Assembly (NCBI RefSeq): GCF_000719955.1
Contig: NZ_JOII01000014.1
Coordinates: 62,001 to 126,000 of the forward strand
Length of the DNA: 64,000 bases
Direction of reading: 5' to 3'
DNA from: Streptomyces albidoflavus
GTDB lineage: Bacteria; Actinomycetota; Actinomycetes; Streptomycetales; Streptomycetaceae
Below are positions 40,001-48,380 of this stretch, in pieces (within the stretch, counting starts at the first letter, position 1; the number at the start of each line of letters is the position of its first letter). A program made the position numbers and the translations under genes. The notes below the pieces were generated by a model. That model saw nothing but the letters and a program-made list of their open reading frames with translations, ran no database searches and was not told the origin of the DNA.

Positions 40001-40013
40001 TGGCCGTGGCCGC

Positions 40014-40988
40014 TCACGCGCGGCCCAGCAGGACGCGGGCGATGTGGGCCTGGTCGGGCTGGAGGCGGTGGGCGCCGTCGAGGACGTTCCACCGGGTCTC
40101 CTGGAGGACGCGGGCCAGGGTCCAGCGGGCGGCGCGGGCCCGGTCGAGCCCGGCCAGCGCGGTGAGGGCGTCGAAGCGGCGGCGGACGGCGCCGGGGTCG
40201 AAGCGGTTGTAGAGGGCGGGGGCCAGGTCGAAGCCCGGGTCGCCCGCGAGCGGTTTGGGGTCGATGGCGAGCCAGGGGCCACGGGTGGCGGCCTCGGTGC
40301 CGGGGTGCGGGGCGAGCACGTTGCCGTAGTGCAGGTCCCAGTGGAGGAGGCGGTCGCCCGGTTCGGGCAGGACCTCGCGGACGGCGGCGGCGACGTCGGT
40401 GAGCAGGGCCCGCTCGAAGGGGTCGCTGAGCGAGGCGGCGGCGCGCGGCGCCTGCCGGACCAGCCGGTCCGCGATGTCGGCGAGGCTCCGCAGGCCCGGC
40501 GGGGCGGGGCGGGCGGCGAGCCGGGCGAGGAGGGTGCCGAGCACGGTGACGGCCTCGTCGGTGTCGGCCAGCGCCTCCAACGGCCGTGCCTGGTCGAGCC
40601 GTTCGACGAGCAGGGTGCCGGTGGCCGGGTCCTCGGCGAGGAGGCGGGCGGCCCCGTCACCGTCCCAGGCCCGCAGCGCCGCCCCCTCGCCCGCGCTCTC
40701 CTCGTCCAGCAGCTGGAGCTTGAGGACGGCCGGGGTGTCGCCGTGGGCGGGCAGCCGGACGGGGAGGACGAGCGAGGCCATGCCGTGCATCGCCGGGCCG
40801 TCGGGGCGCAGGCCCCAGGCGTCGCGGTAGTGGGCGGCCCGCTCCGGCAGTCCGGCGATGAACGCCTGGCCGCGTGCGCCGTTGAACCGCGCCTGGCTGA
40901 CGGCCAGTTCGGCGGGCACGGTCAACCCCGGCCAGGCGGGAGGTCCGTACGGGTGCGGGAGGGCGCCGGGGTGGGTCACGCGGGGCAT
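40014..40988 (-). CDS. Aminoglycoside/hydroxyurea phosphotransferase-like kinase (APH(6) type)
   Basis: A 324-residue kinase starting at the ATG at 40988; the open frame runs much further upstream without coding style. The catalytic loop is LLHWDLHYGNVLAP near residue 215, with catalytic Asp and metal Asn. The metal aspartate is in WLAIDPKPLAGDPGFDLAPA near 243. The N-lobe has AVLKLQLLDEESAGEG. The family includes streptomycin 6-kinase and hydroxyurea kinase; in Streptomyces most members are of unknown substrate. It is divergent from the FAD oxidase gene with 139 bp between. Confidence 0.87.
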   Translation of the reverse strand: MPRVTHPGALPHPYGPPAWPGLTVPAELAVSQARFNGARGQAFIAGLPERAAHYRDAWGLRPDGPAMHGMASLVLPVRLPAHGDTPAVLKLQLLDEESAGEGAALRAWDGDGAARLLAEDPATGTLLVERLDQARPLEALADTDEAVTVLGTLLARLAARPAPPGLRSLADIADRLVRQAPRAAASLSDPFERALLTDVAAAVREVLPEPGDRLLHWDLHYGNVLAPHPGTEAATRGPWLAIDPKPLAGDPGFDLAPALYNRFDPGAVRRRFDALTALAGLDRARAARWTLARVLQETRWNVLDGAHRLQPDQAHIARVLLGRA

Positions 40989-41127
40989 CGTACGAGCCGG
41001 ACGGCCCCGGGGCGCGGGAATTCGCCCCGGCCCCGGGCCCCTCTCCCGCGCCGTCGGCCCGCGCAGTACCGTCCTGTCCAGCCGACCGCGCCGCCTCGGC
41101 GCCGACCAGACCCGGGACACGACACAC

Positions 41128-42525
41128 ATGAGCACAGTGACCGTCAACGGCGGGATCTCCTTCTGGCCCGCCGACCAGGGCTCCGCCGACCCCCGCGAGC
41201 CGCTGCCCGGCGACACGACCGCCGACGTGTGCGTGGTCGGCGGCGGCTACACCGGGCTGTGGACGGCGTACTACCTGAAGAAGGCCGCGCCGTACCTGCG
41301 GATCACCGTGCTGGAGCAGCGGTTCTGCGGCTTCGGCGCCTCGGGGCGCAACGGCGGCTGGCTGTACAACGGCATCGCCGGGCGCGAGCGGTACGCGCGG
41401 CAGCACGGCAAGGAGGCCGCGATCCGGCTCCAGCGGGCGATGAACGCGACCGTGGACGAGGTGGTGAAGGTCGCCGCCGAGGAGGGCGTGGACGCGGACA
41501 TCCACCAGGGCGGCGTCCTCGAAGTGGCGTACACGCCGGCCCAGTTGAGGCGGCTGAAGTCCTTCCACGAGGCGGAGCTGGGGTACGGCGAGAGCGACCG
41601 CGAGCTGTACGGCGCCGCCGAGACCGCCCGCCGGATACGCGTCGCGGGCGCCGTCGGCTCCACCTGGACGCCGCACGGCGCCCGCATCCACCCGGTCAAG
41701 CTCGTCCGGGGCCTGGCGGCGGCCGTCGAGGCGCTGGGCGTGGTCATCCACGAGGCGACCCCCGTCACCGAGATCCGCCCCAAGCACGCGGTCACCCCGT
41801 ACGGCACGGTCCGCGCCCCCTACATCCTGCGCTGCACCGAGGGGTTCACCGCCTCCCTCAAGGGCGAGCGCCGCACCTGGCTGCCGATGAACTCCTCGCT
41901 CGTCGCCACCCCGCCGCTGCCCGCCGAGGTCTGGGAGGAGATCGGCTGGGAGGGCCGCGAGACGCTGGGCGACATGGCCCACGCCTACCTGTACGCCCAG
42001 CGCACCCCGGACGACCGCATCGCCCTCGGCGGCCGGGGCGTCCCGTACCGCTACGGCTCCCGCACCGACACCGCCGGGCGCACCCGGCCCGCCACCGTCG
42101 AGGCCCTGCGCGAACTGCTGGTCCGCCTCTTCCCCGTCCTGGAGGGCACCGGGATCGCCCACACCTGGTCCGGCGTCCTCGGCGTCCCCCGCGACTGGTG
42201 CGCCACCGTCACCCTGGACCGCTCCACCGGCCTCGGCTGGGCCGGCGGCTACGTCGGCTCCGGCGTCGCCACCGCCAACCTCGCCGCCCGCACCCTCCGC
42301 GACCTCGTCCAGCAGGACGCCGGCCAGGGCACCGCCACCGACCTGACCACCCTCCCCTGGGTCAACCACCGCGTCCGCAAATGGGAACCCGAGCCTCTGC
42401 GCTGGCTCGGCGTCCACTCCCTGTACGCGGCCTACCGCTCGGCCGACCGGCGGGAACTGGCCCGCCCGGACGCGGAGACGGCCTGGATGGCACGGGTGGC
42501 GGACCGGGTTTCGGGGCGGGAGTAG
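41128..42525 (+). CDS. FAD-dependent amino-group oxidase (DAO family, gamma-glutamylputrescine oxidase-like)
   Basis: A 465-residue flavoprotein. The dinucleotide-binding motif is VCVVGGGYTGLWTAYYLKK near residue 31, and the flavin-contacting GASGRNGGWLYNG lies near 70. The C-terminal part has GVPYRYGSRTDTAG, and GLGWAGGYVGSGVATANLAA near 370 closes the FAD site. Such enzymes (PuuB, OoxB types) oxidise an amine or N-methyl amino acid with oxygen, giving an aldehyde, ammonia and peroxide. The start is the ATG at 41128. Polyamine metabolism would fit the nearby spermidine acetyltransferase-like gene, but no other puu genes are present. Confidence 0.87.
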   Translation: MSTVTVNGGISFWPADQGSADPREPLPGDTTADVCVVGGGYTGLWTAYYLKKAAPYLRITVLEQRFCGFGASGRNGGWLYNGIAGRERYARQHGKEAAIRLQRAMNATVDEVVKVAAEEGVDADIHQGGVLEVAYTPAQLRRLKSFHEAELGYGESDRELYGAAETARRIRVAGAVGSTWTPHGARIHPVKLVRGLAAAVEALGVVIHEATPVTEIRPKHAVTPYGTVRAPYILRCTEGFTASLKGERRTWLPMNSSLVATPPLPAEVWEEIGWEGRETLGDMAHAYLYAQRTPDDRIALGGRGVPYRYGSRTDTAGRTRPATVEALRELLVRLFPVLEGTGIAHTWSGVLGVPRDWCATVTLDRSTGLGWAGGYVGSGVATANLAARTLRDLVQQDAGQGTATDLTTLPWVNHRVRKWEPEPLRWLGVHSLYAAYRSADRRELARPDAETAWMARVADRVSGRE

Positions 42526-42549
42526 GGGCCGCGCCACGGGCGCCCCGCG

Positions 42550-42687
42550 TCACTCCCAGTCCGGGGGCAGCTCGTGGAGGCGGCCGCAGGCGAGCATGGG
42601 GCAACGGACGTAGCGAGGGGCCGTGTCGTCGTGGTGGCCACCTCTGTCCTGGTCTTCGGCGTGGTCATTGTCGGGTTCGGTCTGCAC
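42550..42687 (-). CDS. Very small cysteine-containing protein
   Basis: A 45-residue open frame from a GTG at 42687. It overlaps the upstream gene by 23 bp. The end reads VRCPMLACGRLHELPPDWE, with two cysteines like half a zinc knuckle. It may be the last gene of the small-protein operon divergent from the XRE gene. Evidence is position and composition only. Confidence 0.4.
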   Translation of the reverse strand: MQTEPDNDHAEDQDRGGHHDDTAPRYVRCPMLACGRLHELPPDWE

Positions 42688-43078
42688 GGTGCGGCTCCTC
42701 GGCCGGGGTCGGGGCACTCGGGACGTGCACGGGGCGGGCGTAGAGCCGGTACCAGCCGGAGGCATCGCGGGCGAGGAATCCGTACGGCATTCCGTCCGCG
42801 AGGTATCGGAAGGCCGTCTCCTGAAGCCCCATGTCTGCTGCCCAGTAACGGAGTTGGGTCGGGGCATCGGCGCCGGCGTGGGGCGTCGTCCACAAAGTCC
42901 CGGGCGGTGCCCACGCCCTGTCCGGGCCGGGGTCTAGGCCGTCGGCGATCCGGACTGCCTGCCCCCGAAGCCACCGGAGAGCGAGACACCGGGTGGGGGC
43001 GACGGTGCCCCCGAGCCACAGGCTCCGCGCACCGTCCCCGCCGTACACCTCGGCGAGATACCGGACGGCGCCGCTCAC
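42665..43078 (-). CDS. Hypothetical protein of the XRE/DUF397 locus
   Basis: A 137-residue protein starting at GTG with a GTGA overlap to the preceding gene. The first 95 residues are folded-looking (VRYLAEVYGGDGARSLWLGG, RCLALRWLRGQAVRIADGLD, LRYWAADMGLQETAFRYLAD); the end is YGFLARDASGWYRLYARPVH followed by a charged tail. No domain was recognised. It is third in a - strand set of tiny overlapping genes that face the XRE regulator gene, an arrangement common in Streptomyces. Confidence 0.6.
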   Translation of the reverse strand: MSGAVRYLAEVYGGDGARSLWLGGTVAPTRCLALRWLRGQAVRIADGLDPGPDRAWAPPGTLWTTPHAGADAPTQLRYWAADMGLQETAFRYLADGMPYGFLARDASGWYRLYARPVHVPSAPTPAEEPHRADRTRQ

Positions 43079-43269
43079 GAAGTTCCCCGCAGCCAGCGAC
43101 GTAAGCGGTTCTCCTCGGCCATACGGGCTCGGAGGGCGCGCATCGAGGGGGAATCCTCGTCCGGTTCGGGGGTGGGACCGGGACCGTGACCGGAGCCAGG
43201 GCCATGACACGGACAGCCACAGTCAGCCCCACAGACCGGACGCCCACGCCCCGGAGGCGCCGCCATCAC
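43075..43269 (-). CDS. Small protein with cysteine cluster and TTA codon
   Basis: A 64-residue protein. Near the N-terminus it has VCGADCGCPCHG, four closely spaced cysteines and a histidine that could bind metal. The middle is proline- and glycine-rich and the C-terminus is a basic helix (MRALRARMAEENRLRRWLRG). The start is GTG at 43269 (GTGA overlap with the upstream gene) or the ATG right after it. Codon 56, at 43104-43102, is TTA, so full translation should depend on bldA. No family was recognised. Confidence 0.55.
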   Translation of the reverse strand: MMAAPPGRGRPVCGADCGCPCHGPGSGHGPGPTPEPDEDSPSMRALRARMAEENRLRRWLRGTS

Positions 43270-43478
43270 ACCGGCTCAGGGGCCGAGCACTCCCCCGCCG
43301 CCCGGTGCCGCTTGAGCAGGACACGGCAGTCGGTGGCCTTGCTCCAGTCGAACTCGGCGTTGGCCTCGGCCTCGGCGAGGGTGAGGTGGTGGCAAGGGAG
43401 GCAGAGCGGGGCTTCCAGTGCCCGCACCAGGCTGTCGGCCCCGACGAGATGGCGTTCTTGACGGTCATGGCTCATACG
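43266..43478 (-). CDS. Small putative zinc-binding protein, first gene of the - strand set
   Basis: A 70-residue protein starting at the ATG at 43478. Residues 20-60 read LEAPLCLPCHHLTLAEAEAN and FDWSKATDCRVLLKRHRAAG, with three cysteines and three histidines in a likely zinc site. It is the start of three or four overlapping small genes. It is divergent from the XRE regulator with 125 bp between, and a palindrome in that gap may regulate both directions. Confidence 0.6.
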   Translation of the reverse strand, partial: RMSHDRQERHLVGADSLVRALEAPLCLPCHHLTLAEAEANAEFDWSKATDCRVLLKRHRAAGECSAPEPV

Positions 43479-43568
43479 TACAGGTCCTTCGCCGTAGTGC
43501 TGCGGGCTCTCTTTTCCGATGTACTCACAGCCTCGGCCACCAGACGTACTCTCAACAGAGAGCGACTC

Positions 43569-43587
43569 ATGACTCACGATCAGTCAT
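43569..43587. promoter_or_regulatory. Palindrome in the XRE divergent promoter region
   Basis: ATGACT and AGTCAT, perfect 6-bp arms around a 7-nt spacer, lie 17 bp before the XRE start. The position suits an autoregulatory operator. Confidence 0.45.
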
Positions 43588-43603
43588 CACCAACGGAGGC
43601 CCC

Positions 43604-44422
43604 GTGACAGCCGAGAACGACGCGCCGGACCCGACGACTTCCCTCTTGGCCTTCTTCGGCACCGAGTTGCTGCGCCTGCGCGGGGAGCGCGGAGTGTCGC
43701 AGACGCACTTGGCGAAGTCGGCCTTCTCCACCCAGTCCATGATCAGCAAGATCGAGGCGGCCCAGCGGGTCCCTTCCAAGGAACTCGCCCACCATCTCGA
43801 CGTGGCTCTCGACACGGGAGGCCACTTCTCACGCCTGTATCCCCTGGTCATCAAGTACGCCTACCCGTCGTGGTTCCTGCCCTTCATCGAGCTGGAACGC
43901 GAGGCGTCGACCATGCGGGTCTTCGAGTCGCAGATCGTCCCGGGCCTCCTCCAGACCGAGGAGTACGCCAGAGCCATGCTGAGTGCCGTCCGCCCGGACA
44001 ACCTCGACGACCTCGTCGCCGCCCGGATGTCACGGCAGGAGGTGTTCGAGCGCGAGCTTCCGCCACGCATGTGGTTCGTGCTGGACGAGCAGGCACTGCA
44101 CCGTCCCATCGGCGGCGCGGCGGTGTGGCGTGCCCAGCTGGAACACATGCTCAAGACCGGCCAGGAGCCTCGGGTCGTCATTCAGGTGGTACCTCGCAAG
44201 GTGACCTCCCACCCGGGCCTCGCAGGGCCGTTCTCGGTTCTGGGATTCGAGGACGACACTCCTGACGTGCTCTACGTGGACGGCTTCTCCCAGGGCCGAA
44301 CAGCCCTGGACGCAGCCGAAGTTGCTCAGGGCGCCCACGCCTATGATCTGCTCAGGGCGGTCGCGCTCTCACCCGAGGAGTCAGCCGACCTGCTCAGCGA
44401 CTACATGGAAGGGCGCAAGTGA
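43604..44422 (+). CDS. XRE-family regulator with Scr1-type C-terminal domain
   Basis: A 272-residue regulator. The GTG at 43604 has GGAGG 6 nt upstream, while longer frames lack one. Residues 15-70 form the Cro/C1 helix-turn-helix (LRLRGERGVSQTHLAKSAFS, then MISKIEAAQRVPSKELAHHL). Residues 85-265 are the Scr1 domain: YPSWFLPFIELEREASTMRV, the VPGLLQTEEYARAM motif and a VLYVDGFSQGRTAL segment. This family includes WhiJ and partners with DUF397 proteins in Streptomyces. The GTGA overlap with the first DUF397 gene shows the pair is coupled; the DUF397 product probably modifies its DNA binding. Confidence 0.93.
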   Translation: MTAENDAPDPTTSLLAFFGTELLRLRGERGVSQTHLAKSAFSTQSMISKIEAAQRVPSKELAHHLDVALDTGGHFSRLYPLVIKYAYPSWFLPFIELEREASTMRVFESQIVPGLLQTEEYARAMLSAVRPDNLDDLVAARMSRQEVFERELPPRMWFVLDEQALHRPIGGAAVWRAQLEHMLKTGQEPRVVIQVVPRKVTSHPGLAGPFSVLGFEDDTPDVLYVDGFSQGRTALDAAEVAQGAHAYDLLRAVALSPEESADLLSDYMEGRK

Positions 44423-44631
44423 CGATGACCGGTACGCGCTACCTGCACTGCGATTGGCAGAAGAGCAGTTACAGCACCAACGGCGGCAACTGCGTGGAAG
44501 TCTGCACGAACCTGCGCTCCACCGTCCCCGTCCGGGACAGCAAGCTCTCCGGCAGCCCCGTGATCGCTGTCCGCCCGGCCGCCTGGTCTCTCTTCATCGA
44601 GGCCGTGGGCTCGGCATCACCGCAGAACTGA
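44419..44631 (+). CDS. DUF397 protein, partner of the XRE regulator
   Basis: A 70-residue DUF397 domain protein. The signature is complete: WQKSSYSTNGGNCVEV, VPVRDSKLSGSPVIAVRPAA and WSLFIEAV. The GTG start overlaps the XRE stop by 4 bp. It differs more from the other three DUF397 genes than they do from each other (CTNLRS replaces AADLIAS), so it is the original partner and the others are later duplicates or additions. Confidence 0.92.
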   Translation: MTMTGTRYLHCDWQKSSYSTNGGNCVEVCTNLRSTVPVRDSKLSGSPVIAVRPAAWSLFIEAVGSASPQN

Positions 44632-44685
44632 ATTCCGAAGACGAAGTTCGCGCCGCCCGACCAGCCAACTGCGAAAGGGCACCCT

Positions 44686-44892
44686 GTGACGACCGAACCC
44701 CTCGCTTGGTTCAAGTCCTCGTACAGCACCGACGGTGGCCAGTGCGTAGAGGTCGCCGCCGACCTGATCGCCTCGCACGGAGTGGTCCCCGTCCGCGACT
44801 CCAAGATCCAGTCCGGCCCCGTCCTGGCGCTGCCCGTCTCCTCGTTCTCCGCCTTCGTCGCGGGGGTCAAGGCCGGGGACTTTCCAGTCTGA
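44686..44892 (+). CDS. DUF397 protein, tandem copy 1
   Basis: A 68-residue DUF397 protein (WFKSSYSTDGGQCVEVAADL, then VPVRDSKIQSGPVLALPVSS). GTG start with AAAGGG upstream. It is followed by two close relatives at intervals of 259 and 270 bp. It matches copy 3 in nearly every residue, including the IASHGVVPVRDSKIQSGPVL core. Confidence 0.92.
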   Translation: MTTEPLAWFKSSYSTDGGQCVEVAADLIASHGVVPVRDSKIQSGPVLALPVSSFSAFVAGVKAGDFPV

Positions 44893-44944
44893 CCAACCGC
44901 TGGCGCACCCTCCCCGTCATCGACCCCTCACGAAAGGGCACCCC

Positions 44945-45151
44945 ATGACGACCGAGTCTCTCGCCTGGTTCAAGTCCTCCTACAGCTCGAACGGCGGCAG
45001 TTGCGTAGAGGTCGCCGCCGACTTGGTCGCCTCCCACGAGATGGTCCCGGTCCGAGACTCCAAGGTTCAGGCTGGTCCGGTCCTGGCACTGCCCGCCTCG
45101 TCCTTCGCGGCCTTCATTGCAGGGGTCAAGGCGGGCGGCTTCTCAGCCTGA
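44945..45151 (+). CDS. DUF397 protein, tandem copy 2
   Basis: A 68-residue DUF397 protein (WFKSSYSSNGGSCVEVAADL, then EMVPVRDSKVQAGPVLALPA). The ATG follows a GAAAGGGCACCCC leader, also seen before copy 1. It has drifted most of the three (VASHEM for IASHGV; VQAG for IQSG). Confidence 0.92.
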   Translation: MTTESLAWFKSSYSSNGGSCVEVAADLVASHEMVPVRDSKVQAGPVLALPASSFAAFIAGVKAGGFSA

Positions 45152-45214
45152 TCCTCTTCTGGGGCGAAACCGTCACTGAATATTCGTGATCAACCAGCCG
45201 CAAAGGGGTACCCC

Positions 45215-45421
45215 ATGACGACCGGTTCCTTCACCTGGTTCAAGTCCTCCTACAGCGCCAACGGTGGCCAGTGCGTAGAGGTCGCCGCCGACCTGATCGC
45301 ATCGCACGGGGTAGTCCCCGTCCGCGACTCCAAGATCCAGTCCGGCCCCGTTCTGGTGCTGCCCGTCACCTCGTTCTCCGTCTTCGTCGCGGAGATCAAG
45401 GCCGACGGTTTCCCGGCCTGA
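45215..45421 (+). CDS. DUF397 protein, tandem copy 3
   Basis: A 68-residue DUF397 protein, nearly identical to copy 1 over its core and ending VTSFSVFVAEIKADGFPA. ATG start with AAAGGGG about 8 nt upstream. Last gene of the XRE-DUF397 operon, before a strong terminator. Confidence 0.92.
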   Translation: MTTGSFTWFKSSYSANGGQCVEVAADLIASHGVVPVRDSKIQSGPVLVLPVTSFSVFVAEIKADGFPA

Positions 45422-45512
45422 TCAAGCACCGGGTCGCCTCGACCACAGGACGCACGTAAGCCCGTCGCCAGCCCGCGCCAGGGATGTCGACGGGCTCTGT
45501 GCTGGAAGAGCA

Positions 45513-45543
45513 CGAAGGCCGCCCTTTTCGGGCGGCCTTCGTC
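45513..45543 (+). terminator. Strong terminator after the DUF397 array
   Basis: A 13-bp perfect stem (ACGAAGGCCGCCC with GGGCGGCCTTCGT) around a TTTTC loop, 92 bp after the last DUF397 stop and 26 bp before the convergent membrane gene's stop. It may work on both strands. Confidence 0.88.
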
Positions 45544-45568
45544 GAGTCTGAGCCTCGCGCCAGCCCCC

Positions 45569-46975
45569 TCACCACCCCGTCCACACCAGGTGATTGACCA
45601 GCAGCGCCACCCCCGCCTGCGCCCCCAGCCACCCCCGTCGCCCCCTCACCGGAAGCAGCGCCGTAGCCGGAAGCAGCCAGAAGTAGAACGGCTGCCAGAT
45701 CCGCTCCGTCTCGGCCTTGCTCATGCCGGAGAGGTCGGCGGCGAGGAGGGCCAGGAGGGCGGCGAGGACGAGGAGGGTGAGGGCGGCTTCGGGGGTGGGC
45801 GTGGGGCGGCGGGGGTGCAGGGCGCCGAGGGCGGCGGACGGGGTCGCGGTCAGGGTGCGGCGGAGGCCGGCGGCGGTGGCGAGGCCGACGGCGAGGGTGG
45901 CGGCGGCGAGGTTGCCCCAGACCCAGTAGGCGTAGGGGCGGACGCCGCCCGCGCCCTGGTAGTAGCGCTCGACGAGGAGGGGGTACGCCTCCCACCAGGC
46001 GAAGCCGGTGAGGGTGAAGGCGAGGGGGACGGTCAGGGCGGCGGCGAGGAAGGGGAGGACGGGGCGGGTGGTGCGGGTGATGAGGAGGACGGTGGCGAGG
46101 GGGAGGGCGATGAGGGGGAGGCCGTAGGAGAGGTAGCAGGTCCAGCCGAAGAGGAGGCCGGAGGCGCAGGCCGCGAGCAGGGAGCGGCGGGTGGCGGCGA
46201 CGGCGAGGAGGGCGATGGACCAGGCGGCGACCCCGGCGAAGTAGCCGTCGGCCGAGGTGCCGGTCCAGACGGCGAAGGGGGCGAGGGCGAGGAAGGGGGC
46301 GGCGCGGCGGGCGAGGCGTTCCCCGGCGAGGGCGCGGACCGCGATCAGCACGGCGGCCACGCCCGAGGCGCCCAGCACGATGCAGAAGACCCCCGCCCAG
46401 GCCCCGCCGCCGAGGCCGATCCGGTCGAGCCAGACGAAGGTGAGGGTGGCGCCGGGCGGGTGGCCGGCGACGTGGGCGGGCCAGTTGCCGGGCGGGCCGA
46501 CGACGATGTGGTCGGTGAAGCCGCGCAGGGCGGCGGGGATGTCGTCGAAGCGGTCGATGACGCGCAGGTACTCGTGTTTGGTGGTGAGGCGGCGGGCGAT
46601 GCCCCGGTACCAGCCTTCGATCAGGGCGAGGGAGAAGATCCAGGCCAGCGCCGTGGCCCAGGCGGTCAGGAGCAGGCGGCGCCAGGGCAGGCGGTCGGCG
46701 AGCGCGGGGCCGTACGCGACGACGGCGGCGGCGACGGTGAGGGCGGCCGGGGTGCCGGGGCCCACGTGCGGGTTCCAGGAGGCGAGGAGCGGGGGCCACT
46801 GGGCCTGGAGTTCGCCGTTGGACCTCTGCCACGCCCAGCCGACGCCGCAGGCCACCGCCACCAGCAGCGCGCCCACCCCGGCGGCGACCAGGTCGGGGCG
46901 GTGGCCCGCGCGCCCGGCCGGGGCGGCGGGCTCCTCGGCGGGCCGGCTGCTGTCGCTGCGCTCCTCGGTCTTCAC
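45569..46975 (-). CDS. Polytopic membrane protein, probable GT-C type glycosyltransferase
   Basis: A 468-residue integral membrane protein with about ten to twelve helices (first near residue 31: LVAAGVGALLVAVACGVGWA). After helix 3 comes a long extracytoplasmic loop with EGWYRGIARRLTTKHEYLRV and PGNWPAHVAGHPPGATLTFV; the PAHxxxHPPG stretch is seen in GT-C-like mannosyltransferases. The C-terminus keeps the lipid-linked layout with AETERIWQPFYFWLLPA. The catalytic DD/ED pair is not clear, so activity is an inference. It is monocistronic and divergent from the molybdoprotein operon, whose neighbours handle glycans. Confidence 0.7.
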   Translation of the reverse strand: MKTEERSDSSRPAEEPAAPAGRAGHRPDLVAAGVGALLVAVACGVGWAWQRSNGELQAQWPPLLASWNPHVGPGTPAALTVAAAVVAYGPALADRLPWRRLLLTAWATALAWIFSLALIEGWYRGIARRLTTKHEYLRVIDRFDDIPAALRGFTDHIVVGPPGNWPAHVAGHPPGATLTFVWLDRIGLGGGAWAGVFCIVLGASGVAAVLIAVRALAGERLARRAAPFLALAPFAVWTGTSADGYFAGVAAWSIALLAVAATRRSLLAACASGLLFGWTCYLSYGLPLIALPLATVLLITRTTRPVLPFLAAALTVPLAFTLTGFAWWEAYPLLVERYYQGAGGVRPYAYWVWGNLAAATLAVGLATAAGLRRTLTATPSAALGALHPRRPTPTPEAALTLLVLAALLALLAADLSGMSKAETERIWQPFYFWLLPATALLPVRGRRGWLGAQAGVALLVNHLVWTGW

Positions 46976-47117
46976 ACCGGCACGCTATGCACGCGGGTGC
47001 CCGGGGCGGCGGTGCGACGCCGCCACGTCACGCGGACGCCGGGCCGAAGGGTGACGTACGGGCGCGTGCGGCGCCGTAACCCCTTTCGGGACGGGTTGTC
47101 CGGCTTACCGTCGCCCC

Positions 47118-48380
47118 ATGCCCGCCTCCCGCCAGCCGTCCGCCGCCCCCGCGCGGCTCCCCTCCGACCCCCGGTTCTGGCGCAGCCCGGTGCGCGGGGT
47201 GCGGTTCACCTCGGTGCTGGGGCTGGTGCTGCTCGGTGGGATCACCGTGCTGTTCGTGACGGGGCTGCTGTCGTACGCGGCGTACAACCCGGATCTGGCG
47301 GCGGTGAACGACAAGACGCCGGAGAAGGGGCTGCTCGGGTTCTACCTGTTCGCCTGGCCGACCGGGCCGCACTGGCTGTACCGGCTGACCCAGGGGGTGC
47401 ACGTCACCCTCGGCATCGTGCTCGTCCCGGTGTTGCTGGCGAAGTTGTGGTCGGTGATCCCGCGCCTTTTCGCGCTGCCGCCGGCCCGGTCGGTGGGGCG
47501 GGCGCTGGAGCGGGTGTCGCTGTTGCTGCTGGTGGGCGGGGCGCTGTTCCAGTTCGCCACCGGGCTGCTCAACATCCAGCTGGAGTACCTGTTCCCGGGC
47601 TCGTTCTACGTGCTGCACTTCTACGGGGCGTGGGTGTTCATGGGCGCGTTCGTGGCGCACGTCGTGCTGCGGCTGCCGAGGACGGTGCGGGTGCTGCGGC
47701 ACGGGGTCGCGCCCGGCGAGCGGGACGAACTGGCCGCGCCCGCCCCGGCCGGGGCGACGGTGTCGCGGCGCGGGGCGCTGGCCGTGGTGGGGGCCGGGTC
47801 GCTGCTGCTCCTGGTGACCTCGGTGGGGCGGAGTTTCGACGGGACCTGGCGCCGGGTCGCGCTGCTCACCCCGCGCGGCGGCGCCGAGCCGGGCAGCGGG
47901 CCGAACGGCTTCCAGATCAACAAGACGGCCCGGAAGGCGGGGATCGTGACCGCCGACACCGGTGAGCGGTGGCGGCTCACGCTGGCCGGCCCCGCCGGGG
48001 AGCTGCGGCTCTCCCGGGCCCAGCTCCTCGCCCTGGAGCAGCACAGCGCCGCCCTGCCGATCGCCTGCGTCGAGGGCTGGTCCACCGCCGACCAGCTCTG
48101 GCGCGGGGTGCGGCTGCGCGACCTGGCGGCGCTCGCGGGGTACGGGGACGGGCCGCCGCCCGCCGTCCTGGTCGAATCGCTCCAGGTCAGCGGCCCGTTC
48201 CGGTCGGTGGCCCTGCGGGACAACCAGGTGGCCGACCCGCGCTCCCTGCTCGCCCTCACCGTGGGCGGCGCGGCGCTCTCCCTCGACCACGGCTTTCCGG
48301 CCCGGGTGATCGTCCCGGCCGCACCCGGGGTGATGAACACGAAATGGGTGGCGCGGATGACCTTCGGAGACCCGCGATGA
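47118..48380 (+). CDS. Sulfite oxidase-like molybdopterin enzyme fused to a membrane b-type module
   Basis: A 420-residue membrane-bound oxidoreductase. Residues 28-190 have four helices with His residues suited to haem b (GPHWLYRLTQGVHVTLGIVL and YVLHFYGAWVFMGAFVAHVV). A fifth helix near 220 precedes a C-terminal sulfite oxidase-type Mo domain, residues 255-415. The Mo-ligand cysteine is in LPIACVEGWSTADQLWRGVR near residue 315, and the fold ends GFPARVIVPAAPGVMNTKWV. The substrate is unknown. The next gene overlaps by 4 bp and is another membrane protein, so the two may form one electron-transfer complex. Confidence 0.88.
   Translation: MPASRQPSAAPARLPSDPRFWRSPVRGVRFTSVLGLVLLGGITVLFVTGLLSYAAYNPDLAAVNDKTPEKGLLGFYLFAWPTGPHWLYRLTQGVHVTLGIVLVPVLLAKLWSVIPRLFALPPARSVGRALERVSLLLLVGGALFQFATGLLNIQLEYLFPGSFYVLHFYGAWVFMGAFVAHVVLRLPRTVRVLRHGVAPGERDELAAPAPAGATVSRRGALAVVGAGSLLLLVTSVGRSFDGTWRRVALLTPRGGAEPGSGPNGFQINKTARKAGIVTADTGERWRLTLAGPAGELRLSRAQLLALEQHSAALPIACVEGWSTADQLWRGVRLRDLAALAGYGDGPPPAVLVESLQVSGPFRSVALRDNQVADPRSLLALTVGGAALSLDHGFPARVIVPAAPGVMNTKWVARMTFGDPR

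Noticed and set aside
44686..45421. Short, regularly spaced repeats as a CRISPR array
   Set aside because: Units are about 260 bp and code for DUF397 proteins; there are no short spacers and no cas genes.
45590..47965. 791-codon + strand open frame
   Set aside because: Shadow of the polytopic membrane protein gene and the molybdoprotein gene; its product is E/G/A repeats without any domain.
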